DNA of 40,074 nucleotides, from positions 1-40,074 of the forward strand of contig PWKN01000170.1 in NCBI GenBank assembly GCA_003559735.1, in the 5' to 3' direction. Below the pieces are notes generated by a model, which did no database searches, was not told where the DNA came from, and saw only the letters and a program-made list of their open reading frames with translations. Made by a program: the position numbers and the translations under genes. The stretch is from Bacteroidales bacterium. Its GTDB lineage: Bacteria; Bacteroidota; Bacteroidia; Bacteroidales; UBA7960. Shown here piece by piece: positions 25,564 to 34,900 of this stretch (within the stretch, counting starts at the first letter, position 1; every line of letters begins with the position of its first letter).

Positions 25564-26781
25564 TTACAGAATGGTCAGCACTCGTACGTTATCGGGCAGA
25601 ACAGCCACCGTATCTATTGTAGCCTGCTCTGTCAGGTCACTGGTTCTGAGCAGATAATTTGTATCATCAAACCGGTAACGAAAGTAAATATAGTTTCCGT
25701 CAGATGAAATGGTATTGCTGGTCGTATGAGTCGGAACATCGATATCTATTTGCTGATCATCAACTACATTAAAAAACCCAAACTGCCTTAATGGGTAGCC
25801 ACTTCCCGCTCCCACACGACCGTAATTGTTGACATGGAATTGTCTGGTATTTGCAGTATGTGTTGCTTCGTGCAGCACAGAAACCGTGCCGGTGTTCATA
25901 TTTAGTTTTTTATTTCGTGATGCCGCGGCAGCCTCCCTGTCAAAATAAACCAGGTAATTATTGTCAGCCGTTATGAACATGGGATCAAATCCATACCCCA
26001 CATTGCTTACCCGGGAATACTGTTCGTTATCAAAATCGTACCGGAACAGAATGCCATCGCTGGCAATCAAACTACCTCCACTGATTCCCCATGCAACGGT
26101 TTGACCATAAACATAGCGGCCGCAGGTAGAAGGATATATATGTTCGCTGATGCGTGCCAATCCATACCTGTCAGCATCTATTTCCGGCTGACTTAACGTC
26201 CAGCTTGAGATCAGGGGCGACACCTCATATCCGCCGGTTTCCGGATCCAGTCTGATTATCCTGTAACGCGGTTCATCATGCCACATCGCGTCCTTATAGG
26301 CAGACATTGCTACATAGAACACATGTCCGCTTTTACCAATTCGCACAGAGTTTCTTCTGGTAAAGCTGTACCTGTTGCACCCGGAACTATATCCGAAGTC
26401 AAGGCAAGGATTCAGGGTAGGCACATCATGAACTACGCCATCACCTATATCCATCCAGACACCCCTCCACTGATTATTGTCCGTAAAGTCCTGGTGCAAA
26501 GTAAAACCCAGAATACCGTCGGCCTGGTGGATATTTTGTTTCCAGGAACCAAAGTCTGTAGCAGTCCTGGTAAGTGGATAGTAGTCAGTCAGGTGGGTGA
26601 ATTCTGCTTCTCCGTTGCGGATGCGCACCAGTGAGAGATAAGGATTGAGGTTCGTTGCATCCCTAAGGTGTATGGCAATAAAGTCATATTTTGAGGAGGG
26701 ACTTGAATCATCTTTCTCACACGACAGTGTGGAGATGATCAGAAGCAGAATGATGGCCGGCAAAATTAAGATTTTTTTCAT
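25564..26781 (-). CDS. Predicted lipoprotein, beta-propeller-like, function unknown
   Basis: The protein is 405 aa from ATG 26781 (MKKILILPAIILLLIISTLS, then Cys): a signal peptide with a lipobox ending LSC and an acidic EKDDSS linker, so probably surface- or periplasm-anchored. The body repeats strand-rich segments of the kind found in beta-propellers (LSLVRIRNGEAEFTHL; YRIIRLDPETGGYEVSPLIS; NTISSDGNYIYFRYRFDDTN), but I cannot name a family. An ATG at 26826 adds 15 residues before the signal peptide and is unlikely. It stands alone, divergent from rhlE, with repeat copy B in the gap between them. Confidence 0.65.
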   Translation of the reverse strand: MKKILILPAIILLLIISTLSCEKDDSSPSSKYDFIAIHLRDATNLNPYLSLVRIRNGEAEFTHLTDYYPLTRTATDFGSWKQNIHQADGILGFTLHQDFTDNNQWRGVWMDIGDGVVHDVPTLNPCLDFGYSSGCNRYSFTRRNSVRIGKSGHVFYVAMSAYKDAMWHDEPRYRIIRLDPETGGYEVSPLISSWTLSQPEIDADRYGLARISEHIYPSTCGRYVYGQTVAWGISGGSLIASDGILFRYDFDNEQYSRVSNVGYGFDPMFITADNNYLVYFDREAAAASRNKKLNMNTGTVSVLHEATHTANTRQFHVNNYGRVGAGSGYPLRQFGFFNVVDDQQIDIDVPTHTTSNTISSDGNYIYFRYRFDDTNYLLRTSDLTEQATIDTVAVLPDNVRVLTIL

Positions 26782-26896
26782 GATGTATTGATTTTGGTTA
26801 ATATTATGGAAGTTGAAGGGGTTCATATGGCTAAAATAAAAATAATCTCACATACACCGAAAAAAATAAAAAATTTTTGTTCTATATTGCGCGTAA

Positions 26897-27028
26897 CGTT
26901 GTATAAATAGTGCCTGTCTCTATTGTCCGGTTTCTGCGTTATACCTGTATTGAAAAAGAATTCTGTAGCGCTGATTTTCGTGGCCTTGCTTCTGACCTTA
27001 ATGATCAGAAAGAACAATACAGGTTATA
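26897..27028. repeat. Dispersed structured element, copy B (conserved 5' half plus hairpin)
   Basis: This is the partner of the element at 13696-13800: 41 of 48 bases are the same (26909-26956). Here the hairpin arm ttatacctgtattg (26939-26952) pairs with caatacaggttata (27015-27028): ten continuous pairs, then a one-base bulge. Loop length is 62 bases versus 26 in copy A. At the three stem positions where the left arms differ, the right arms differ in the complementary way. It lies in the 428-bp divergent gap between the lipoprotein gene and rhlE, whose other content is the rhlE promoter and leader. Confidence 0.55.
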
Positions 27029-27057
27029 TTTATTGTCAGCAGTAATATTATTTTGTT

Positions 27058-27065
27058 TACCTTTG
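27058..27065 (+). promoter_or_regulatory. Promoter -7 element for rhlE (TACCTTTG)
   Basis: TACCTTTG fits the TAnnTTTG consensus. Transcription from about 27072 would give an untranslated leader of roughly 138 bases before the rhlE ATG. Long leaders are common for DEAD-box helicase genes with cold-induced or autoregulated expression, which is only an inference here. No strong TTTG -33 box is seen. Confidence 0.4.
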
Positions 27066-27209
27066 CGGCGATAATTAAGGGTTGGGTTTTTTCTTTGCTC
27101 CCAATTTAACAATCGTTGTTGATCTGCAGTTTAATCTCTCCCACTCATTTTATCATTATCATTGATCCGGCCCGCACCTTAGCGTGGCCATAAATACTTT
27201 ATTATACTT

Positions 27210-28409
27210 ATGACGACTTTTAAAAGTCTTAAACTGACTAAGCCCATATTGAGGGCACTTGAAAACAATGGCTATAATCAACCCACTCCCGTTCAGGAGC
27301 AAGCCATCCCGCAGATACTTGCGGGCAGGGACATTTTTGGCAGTGCACGTACCGGAACAGGTAAAACAGCAGCATTTGCATTGCCCCTGATACAACTATT
27401 GAGCAGCAAGCAACGTTTCTCCAAACATCCACGGGCACTGGTGCTGGCCCCGACAAGGGAACTGGCACAACAAATCAGTGACAGTTTCAGGACATACGGG
27501 CAACAAGCCCGTTTGCGGCAGGTTGTGATTTATGGTGGGGTGTCCCAACAGGCACAAGTTGTTTCTCTGCGCAAAGGATGTGATATTCTTGTTGCCACAC
27601 CCGGCCGTTTACTTGACCTGATCAACCAAAAATACATAAGCCTTCACTCGGTGGAACATCTTGTACTGGATGAGGCCGACCGGATGCTCGATATGGGTTT
27701 CATAAGAGACATCCAACGCATATGTGCTTATCTGCCATCCGAGAGACAGTCATTGCTTTTTTCGGCCACTCTTTCACCTGATATTAAGAAACTGGCTGCC
27801 ACTATGCTCACGCAACCGGTAAGCATAGAAATCGAACCCGACATATCACTGGATACATATACCAGAGAACAGGTTTTCTTTATCGACAAGGCATCAAAGG
27901 TCAAACTGCTTGGACATTTGATCCGTGAAGAACAGATTGAACGCTCACTGGTATTTACCCGCACGCGCAGAGGTGCCGACAGATTGGTGAAGGCACTCGC
28001 CAGACAGGGTATTATGGCACAAGCCATTCACGGTGACAAGTCGCAGTCTCAGCGTCTCAGGGCGCTCAAGCAATTTAAGACCAATCAACTGAGTATGCTT
28101 ATAGCCACTGACATAGCCTCCCGTGGGATCGATGTGCAGAGTCTGTCGCACGTGATCAATTATGACATACCTGAACAGACGGAGACCTATACCCACCGCA
28201 TTGGCCGGACGGCAAGGGCCGGACAAGACGGTACTGCCTATTCTTTCTGCAGTCCGGATGAAAGGAATTACCTGACGGACATACAAAAATTCAGGGGGGA
28301 AAGCATTCCGGTGGCTGAACATCCATTTACCCTGAAGGCCCGTCCGGGTGGTGAGATACCCCTGAACGGGAAAACAGGCAAAAGACGTCGTATGCGCCGG
28401 TACAATTAG
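27210..28409 (+). CDS. rhlE: DEAD-box ATP-dependent RNA helicase, RhlE type
   Basis: This 399-aa RNA helicase acts in RNA unwinding, ribosome assembly or decay. It has the Q motif (residues 22-30, YNQPTPVQEQ), motif I ARTGTGKT (46-53, with Arg where Gln is usual), PTRELAQQ, TPGRLLDL, DEAD at 154-157 (VLDEADRMLDMGF), SAT at 185-187, LVFTRTRRGADRL, HGDKSQ, IATDIASRGIDV and HRIGRTARAGQDG. The tail is short and basic (KTGKRRRMRRYN), which places it with the RhlE subfamily rather than DeaD/CsdA, whose tails are longer. It is probably transcribed alone from the promoter near 27060. Confidence 0.93.
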   Translation: MTTFKSLKLTKPILRALENNGYNQPTPVQEQAIPQILAGRDIFGSARTGTGKTAAFALPLIQLLSSKQRFSKHPRALVLAPTRELAQQISDSFRTYGQQARLRQVVIYGGVSQQAQVVSLRKGCDILVATPGRLLDLINQKYISLHSVEHLVLDEADRMLDMGFIRDIQRICAYLPSERQSLLFSATLSPDIKKLAATMLTQPVSIEIEPDISLDTYTREQVFFIDKASKVKLLGHLIREEQIERSLVFTRTRRGADRLVKALARQGIMAQAIHGDKSQSQRLRALKQFKTNQLSMLIATDIASRGIDVQSLSHVINYDIPEQTETYTHRIGRTARAGQDGTAYSFCSPDERNYLTDIQKFRGESIPVAEHPFTLKARPGGEIPLNGKTGKRRRMRRYN

Positions 28410-28432
28410 AAGGCGGCGGTACAATTAGAAGG
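28398..28432. repeat. 19-bp tandem duplication at the rhlE stop codon
   Basis: cggtacaattagaagg occurs at 28398-28413 and 28417-28432, giving a 19-base repeat unit. The first copy encodes the last RhlE residues and the stop (taca att ag), so the duplication placed a second copy of the gene end in the 38-bp gap before the convergent gene. Confidence 0.7.
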
Positions 28433-28447
28433 GAGAAGATGATCAAT

Positions 28448-29911
28448 CTAGAGGCTCTCTCCGAAGTCCTCCCTGAACTTTGCTGCCAGTTTCAGGGGCC
28501 AGTCAGAAACCGGCTCCAATTGTCCCATGAAGAAACGCAAAACAGGTGGTTCTTCCCTGAACCTGAGTCCGCCAACCAGGTCGCGGTTATCAAATAACCA
28601 TTTGGCCCTGTCGATCATGAACATGGTTTGAGACAGGGTAAATACCCTGCGGGGAAATGCAAGGCGCAGCAGTTCCATGTCGGCCAGTATGTCATTACCG
28701 TCTTCGTCGCGTTCGCTCGAAATAGTACCACGTTCCATGCCACGGACACCAGAAACGATAAATAACGCTGCAGCCAATGCGCCTGCAGGATATTCCTCCT
28801 GCGGCACGTGTGGCAAGAACCCCATGGCATCGATGTGACAGCCGAGTGCGCCGGGGGGTGTGATCACGGGTATTCCAAGCCTGTCCATCTCATTCACTGC
28901 ATATGCTACAAAAGAGGGCGATTGACTAATGATGGTTTCGTCGGTGGTTTCGTAAAACCCCACAGCCATGGCCTCGATCTCACGCACCGACATTCCACCA
29001 TAGGTGAGAAACCCTTCAAATAAAGGCACAAGGTCGCGCATTTTCAGGTATAATTCCTCGCTTCCGGTGCAAATGCCTCCACCACGGGTAGAGCTCACCT
29101 TGCGACTGGAAAAGTATACAATATCGGAAAGCATACACATCTCGTTCAGGATGTCCTTGATGCTGCTTTGTTTATACTCTTCTTCACGTTGTTTGATAAA
29201 CCAGGCGTTTTCGCCAATAAGACTGGCATCAAGCACGATCATGATGCCGTGAGCATCAGCAATGGCCTTCACCTGCTTCATATTCTCCATGGAGAAGGGT
29301 TGTCCGCCAATCAGGTTGGTCGATGCTTCAAAACGGATAAACGGAATCCGTCCTGCCCCGTATTCATTGATCAGGCTCTCCAGTTTGCCTATGTCTATGT
29401 TGCCTTTGAACTGGTGATTGCTTTTTATTCTGAGGGCCTCATCAGCGTATATTTCAAACACCTTCCCGCCGTTTAGCTCCATATGGGCTTTTGTTGTGGT
29501 GAAATGGTAGTTCATCGGGATGATGTCGCCTTCTTTGATGAACACCTGTGAAATGATGTTCTCGGCAGCACGCCCCTGGTGCACGGGTAATATGTAATGT
29601 TTGTCAAATACTTCCCTTAGCGCTTTTTCCATACGGTAGAAGCTCTGTGAGCCTGCATAGGCGTCGTCGGCATGCAGCATTGACGATAGCTGGTTGTCGC
29701 TCATGGCGTTGGTACCGCTGTCGGTGAGCATGTCCAGGAAAATATCGTTGGTATTCAGCAGGAAAGTATTGTACCCCCCTTTTTCAATGGCTTCCAGTCT
29801 TTCCTCAACAGGTTTAAGGTGCAGTTTCTGGACGATCCTGACCTTGTGCAATTCAAGAGGTATATTCTGTCCGTTGTAGAATTTAACATTAAGTGCTCCG
29901 TTTTCTTTCAT
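28448..29911 (-). CDS. Tryptophanase / tyrosine phenol-lyase family beta-eliminating lyase
   Basis: This 487-aa PLP enzyme belongs to the family that splits tryptophan to indole, or tyrosine to phenol, with pyruvate and ammonia. Family blocks are DMLTDSGTNAMSDNQLSSML (60-79), DDAYAGSQSFYRME, YILPVHQGRAAENI, MNYHFTTTKAHMELNGG, FIRFEASTNLIGGQPFSMEN and VLDASLIGENAWFIK. The PLP lysine is probably K271 in YFSSRKVSSTRGGGIC. That differs from the SxKKD segment of classical TnaA and TPL, so substrate choice is unclear. The C-terminus has RLAFPRRVFTLSQTMFMID, where the family has a conserved R...YT segment. It is convergent with rhlE; no permease or leader peptide is adjacent. Confidence 0.85.
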   Translation of the reverse strand: MKENGALNVKFYNGQNIPLELHKVRIVQKLHLKPVEERLEAIEKGGYNTFLLNTNDIFLDMLTDSGTNAMSDNQLSSMLHADDAYAGSQSFYRMEKALREVFDKHYILPVHQGRAAENIISQVFIKEGDIIPMNYHFTTTKAHMELNGGKVFEIYADEALRIKSNHQFKGNIDIGKLESLINEYGAGRIPFIRFEASTNLIGGQPFSMENMKQVKAIADAHGIMIVLDASLIGENAWFIKQREEEYKQSSIKDILNEMCMLSDIVYFSSRKVSSTRGGGICTGSEELYLKMRDLVPLFEGFLTYGGMSVREIEAMAVGFYETTDETIISQSPSFVAYAVNEMDRLGIPVITPPGALGCHIDAMGFLPHVPQEEYPAGALAAALFIVSGVRGMERGTISSERDEDGNDILADMELLRLAFPRRVFTLSQTMFMIDRAKWLFDNRDLVGGLRFREEPPVLRFFMGQLEPVSDWPLKLAAKFREDFGESL

Positions 29912-29946
29912 TTGGTTTTTGGATTGGTGCGGATAAAAAAACGGGG

Positions 29947-29954
29947 CAAATTTA
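29947..29954 (-). promoter_or_regulatory. Possible -7 element upstream of the tryptophanase-like gene (TAAATTTG)
   Basis: The minus strand reads TAAATTTG, a match to TAnnTTTG, 36 bases before the ATG. A TTTG-like T-tract lies about 23 bases further upstream, a little too far for a good -33 box. The rest of the 254-bp divergent gap to the GH43 gene shows nothing else clear. Confidence 0.4.
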
Positions 29955-30165
29955 GTAAATTTGGGTTTAGGTCATTGCAAAAAACACTGGTTTATCAAAA
30001 TGTATAATGCTTTTCCCATATGATGTATTGCAGCCGGCATAAAAATCATATCCTTTTGCACTTGTAATCAAAATCGTGTAACCAATTACCGGTGCCAAAG
30101 CATGCGGCAAGTTGTGAAACATGACATTTATTCAGAACATAGTTAACTTTTACAAACCAACGATC

Positions 30166-31983
30166 ATGAACTTAAAAAAAAATAACCTGCGTTTAGTGAT
30201 TATTCTGCATTGTATCCTCATCTCTGCTTCCGGAGCCTGGTCTAACACCATCATATTCAGTCAGCGGTATACCGCCGACCCGGCTGTGATTGTATATGAC
30301 GGCCGGGTTTATATTTATGCATCACACGATGTAAAAGACCAGGATGGATTTAAAATGGATGGCTACACCTGTATTTCTTCTGATGATCTGCTTAACTGGA
30401 CAGACCACGGTGAGGTGTTGAAAGCATCGCAGATACCTTATGTGGATCACTTTTGGGCACCACAGGCAATCTATAATGAAGCCAATGAAAAGTTCTACCT
30501 GTATTTCTGCCAGGACCATATAGGCACCGGGGTGGTGGAGTCTGACACTCCGCTGGGCCCATGGACCGATGTTCGGGGCACCTTGCTTATGGAAGGACAC
30601 CGGGTTGATGTGGGTGTGTTTATTGATGATGATGGTACGCCATATGCCTACTGGCCGGGTGGTATCGTGAAGAAACTAAAACCAAACATGATTGAATTTG
30701 AGGAAGGCGAGTGGAGTGTCTGGAATGATGACGGCCATGAAGCACCTTACGTCAGAAAATTCAACGACAGATACTATTACATGTATATGACCTTCAGCGA
30801 CCATGAACTGTGGTCGTGTGAGCAGTTCAACATTGGCTGTGACGACACCTACCCCTGGGCAAATTTTTTTCACCGGTACCATTTCCTGGAGTCTCCCACC
30901 GGTCCGGTTATTGAACCTGAAAGCATCCACGGCCGCACCATGATGTGGCCCCTGGTTGGTGATAACACCCACCCGGCGGTATTTGAATTTCACGGCCAGT
31001 ACTACAGTTTGTATCACAGCAAAATACTGCAGTTACAGAGAGATGAACCCGGATATCACCGAAACATCGGACTGGACAGGATTTATTTTGATGATCAGGG
31101 TCATATCATCCCTCAGGCGATTACCAAAGAAGGTCTGCGACAGGTAAAATACCTGAATCCCTACAAGAGACAAGGGGCAGAAACCATTGGTCGCGAAGAG
31201 CGGATCCAGACAGAACCTTCGACCGATGCAGGTGGTGGCCGGATGGTGACGCAAATCGACAGGAACGACTGGATAAAACTATTTGGTGTGGATTTCGGTA
31301 GCGGGGCTGCTTCTTTCGAAGCCAGGGTGGCGTCAGCGGCTTCCGGCACAATAGAGGTGCGTCTAGACAGTGTGAATGGCAGAACCGTAGCCGTGCTGGA
31401 TATACCCGATACCGGTGGTTATCATAACTGGGAGACCGTTAAAACCCCTGTTGCAGGGGCCGAAGGAGTGCACGACATGTTCTTTGTCTTTACCCAGGGT
31501 GGGTTTCATTTCAATTGGTGGCAGTTCCATGGCGGTGAACCATCTGGAGCAATTCCACCCCCGGTAGTGAAACGGGTAAGCATACGTTCCAGCGCAAATG
31601 ACCGATACCTGTCGGCTGCGGGATCGGAGATCAGTGCCAATGCATCACAGGTTGGAACGTTTGAAACCTTTGACCTGATCGACAACGAAGATGGCACCTA
31701 TTCACTCTTTAACCTGGGAATGAATAAATTTGTTAGCATGCAGGATGGGTCAGCCGTGGCCAGCGAAACCAACGAAAGCAATGCTGAGCGGTTTCTGCTC
31801 ATGCATACCCCCAATGGCTCATATTGCCTGTTTTCACAGTCAGGAGAGTCATACCTGTATCTGCCAGATAACGGAACAGGTCCCATCAAAAAGGGAATTG
31901 ATGAACCGTGGAACAACCCTTACCGTGAAGTGTCACGGTTCTGGATCAGCTACCTGGATGTGCCAGAAACCAAGCCACGCTAG
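30166..31983 (+). CDS. Secreted glycoside hydrolase family 43 with CBM6 and fascin-like C-terminal domains
   Basis: From ATG 30166 this is a 605-aa protein with a signal peptide (LRLVIILHCILISASGAWS). The five-bladed GH43 propeller spans about residues 30-335. Catalytic residues by motif are base D38 (TADPAVIVYDGRVYIYASHD), D148 (HRVDVGVFIDDDGTPY) and acid E192 (DDGHEAPYVRKFNDRYYYMY). A CBM6-like domain follows (about 340-455: DRNDWIKLFGVDFGSG, GGFHFNWWQF). A beta-trefoil/fascin-like domain comes last (about 466-600: SIRSSANDRYLSAAG, YSLFNLGMNKFVSM). It probably removes arabinose or xylose from plant or algal polysaccharide; the exact substrate is not visible. An ATG at 30121 would extend it before the signal peptide. 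It ends 14 bp from the convergent T9SS gene. Confidence 0.88.
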   Translation: MNLKKNNLRLVIILHCILISASGAWSNTIIFSQRYTADPAVIVYDGRVYIYASHDVKDQDGFKMDGYTCISSDDLLNWTDHGEVLKASQIPYVDHFWAPQAIYNEANEKFYLYFCQDHIGTGVVESDTPLGPWTDVRGTLLMEGHRVDVGVFIDDDGTPYAYWPGGIVKKLKPNMIEFEEGEWSVWNDDGHEAPYVRKFNDRYYYMYMTFSDHELWSCEQFNIGCDDTYPWANFFHRYHFLESPTGPVIEPESIHGRTMMWPLVGDNTHPAVFEFHGQYYSLYHSKILQLQRDEPGYHRNIGLDRIYFDDQGHIIPQAITKEGLRQVKYLNPYKRQGAETIGREERIQTEPSTDAGGGRMVTQIDRNDWIKLFGVDFGSGAASFEARVASAASGTIEVRLDSVNGRTVAVLDIPDTGGYHNWETVKTPVAGAEGVHDMFFVFTQGGFHFNWWQFHGGEPSGAIPPPVVKRVSIRSSANDRYLSAAGSEISANASQVGTFETFDLIDNEDGTYSLFNLGMNKFVSMQDGSAVASETNESNAERFLLMHTPNGSYCLFSQSGESYLYLPDNGTGPIKKGIDEPWNNPYREVSRFWISYLDVPETKPR

Positions 31984-31997
31984 TCAAAGAACAGGTT

Positions 31998-34900
31998 CTA
32001 TTGTTTGGTGAATTTCTTAACGACGACAGCATCATTGAAGATCAAGCTGACCAGATATATTCCATTTGGCAAATAACCAATATGTATGGTTTTCATATCT
32101 GCATCCACTATGGTTGGATCTTCGCTGTAGACCGTTCTTCCCTGCAGGTCATTAATGATTATCTTGCGGCATTGATTCATATTGTCATAATGAATGTGCA
32201 ATTTGTCATTTGCGGGATTTGGATACAAGACAATATGTTTTGTATGGGAAGGATTCTCAGCGTATGTTGTGGTGCTTCTGTTGAGCACATATGCATACAC
32301 TTTTTCCGAAGCGGCACAGTACATTTCATTTCCTCTCTGGCTGGCCCTTAAAGTAACCCTGGTCCTGTTTGACAGAAGTGTTACCGTGTCAGCAGTGAGT
32401 GTTGCTGATCCGGAAATAAGCTCCAGTGTGACAGGGAGTCCGGATGTGCTGGCAACATCAATCAGGAAAGTACTGTCAGTAAGTTGTATGGCCTGATTTG
32501 CAAAAAATATTTCCTGTTTTTCGCAGGGCATAGAGAGAAATTCGCCCGAAATTATGTGGTCGATGCCATATATGGTTTGCCATTTTACAGCGAGGTTATC
32601 ACCCCCGAGTTCTTCCTTCATCAAGGCTTCAAAATAATACTTTTGGCCACCTGTAAGTGAGATGGTATCTGACCTTTGTTCAGGATATTTATCCCATTCT
32701 CGTTCGTGTGTCCAGTGTGGCACATGGGCAATAAGCCGTTTATTTTCCTTTATTGAATCAGTACTAAGCCAAAACGCACCATTGTCATCGCTGGAGATAA
32801 AAAACACATAGTCGGCCGTGTATGGGGCACAAATGAAACCACTTAACCTTACGCCATAGTTATCTCCGGTATTGACAGGTATTTCGATTGCATCCAGGGT
32901 ACTGATAAAATCCGGAAAGGTGTTTAACGGGATATCCGACACACTTGCTCCTGGAATGTTTACCCACTTTTCAAACAGAATCGAACCATCAGAATCTATA
33001 CAAAGGTGATCGGGCAATCCCACCTCAATTTTCAGCAGTGTATCTGAAACGGCACACCATTCCCAGTCACCACCTTGTCTTGCCAGGAATCTGATTATTC
33101 CGACACTGCCATCAAGAATCACTTCATTGCCATCCAGATATGCCGGACCTGACAGAATTTCAAATGTTACAGGCAACCCTGAGGAGGAGCTTGCTTCCAC
33201 AACAAAGGGGTCACTATCAGCTTTGATGTCATCATACCTGTTATGGGTGATGATCTGCTCGCTGCAGTCATGGATGATACGGATGTTTTTGTAAACAGAA
33301 TCGGGGCAAAATTCGTGGTCTCCTTTCTGAAAGGCCTTGATCTCTATTTCACCCTTATAATCAAGGAGCGTGAGCCAGTTCTCATCGTTTATGTCGGCGG
33401 CACCCTGCATTACCTTAAACGAAACAGGCAGCCCGGAAGAGGCATTGGCAAGTAGCTGCAACCCTCCGTCAGAAGACAATAAATCTTCTGGCGGGTCAAA
33501 ATCAATTTGTTGCGGTGTGCACGCCTCAAGCAGTGAAAAGGTCATCTGATCCAGAAACAACCCCCTGTCTGCATTTGTGAAAAGGATCCTTAGCACAACC
33601 GTCCCGGAATCAACAATGAAGTTTTTTGATGTGGTTTTCCAGTATTCCTTACCCTGGGTGTTTTCAAGGGTAAAAGGGTCCGATACAGCTTTGTTGTCAA
33701 CAAAAAGCTGTATTTGGTTGTCGTCACATATGGATGCATAGCGCATCTCTAATGCGTATTTGCCTGCCTGTGGAAAATTCAATGTGTATTCGAGCCATTC
33801 TGCAGTTACTATATCGGCCACGCAATATCCACCTGGTATTGTATCGATATCCACGCCATCATTTCTGTAATACTGAAAAAAATTGGTGTCAAATGCATCA
33901 TAGTAGGCATCGCCATTACATCCTTCATCATAATCTTCGGCCTGAAAAGTGCCCGGCATTATATGAGTATTGTATGGTTTGCGTTCTTTTTCGCATAGTA
34001 TTTCCAGACCCCAGGCGGCAAAATCAAATCTGTTTTCAAAATGTATTCTGATCGTGTGCGCCCCTGTTGTTAGATACAATTTGTTTTCGGGGAATTCGTT
34101 TCTGCAAAAGCCATCCTGCTGGCAGGAAAAGGAGAGGTTGGGTGTTTTTTGATCTTCTCCTGCTTCGATTCTGAAAACGCCGGTGCCATTTCTTTGGGTT
34201 GATGCAATGATCACAGGAGTGTAGTATGCTTCTTCAGAAACGTAAACCTGATAGGCAAGCCATTCTCCGCTATCCGTAAGCACAGAAATCCCTTTGTTGT
34301 CAGGAATATAATCCATGTCGACCGGATGATCCCTGTAGTTATATGCCCATCCGCTATTGTAAGGTGTATTGTCATGATAGGCAACGCCTGGTTCACCATT
34401 GTTATAGGTTTCAGCTTCGATTATCCCCGGAAGGTTACGCGGTACTCCGCCAAATGCCCGTTGGTCCTGAAGTTGCGAAAACCTGTAGTTAAGCCGGGTT
34501 TGCGGCGCTACATCCCCAAACTCCCAGAAATCCATGATATCAGGTTGTTCGGAGAAACAATTGTCGCACCATTTAAAGTCGAACGCGAGTTTCTTTTGTG
34601 CCGCTCCCAATACATAGCGTGGAATCTCCATTTCAAGCTGGTTTGATGAATAACGAAAGCTTCCCTGGTCGATTCTGCTCCATATACCCGCTTCGTTATT
34701 CCAGATCTCTATATCACATTTGCCATCATCCCGGGTGTAATTGATCCTCAGATCATATCCTTCCCATCCTGTATTTTTTCGCATGTCTGTATCGATGAGC
34801 AAAACCATCCACTGGGGCTCTGTGGAGGGTGTGAGATCATCTTTGGTTTTTGCATAGAAGAAAACAGACTCCTCATTATATGCCACGCGCGTCTCAATAA

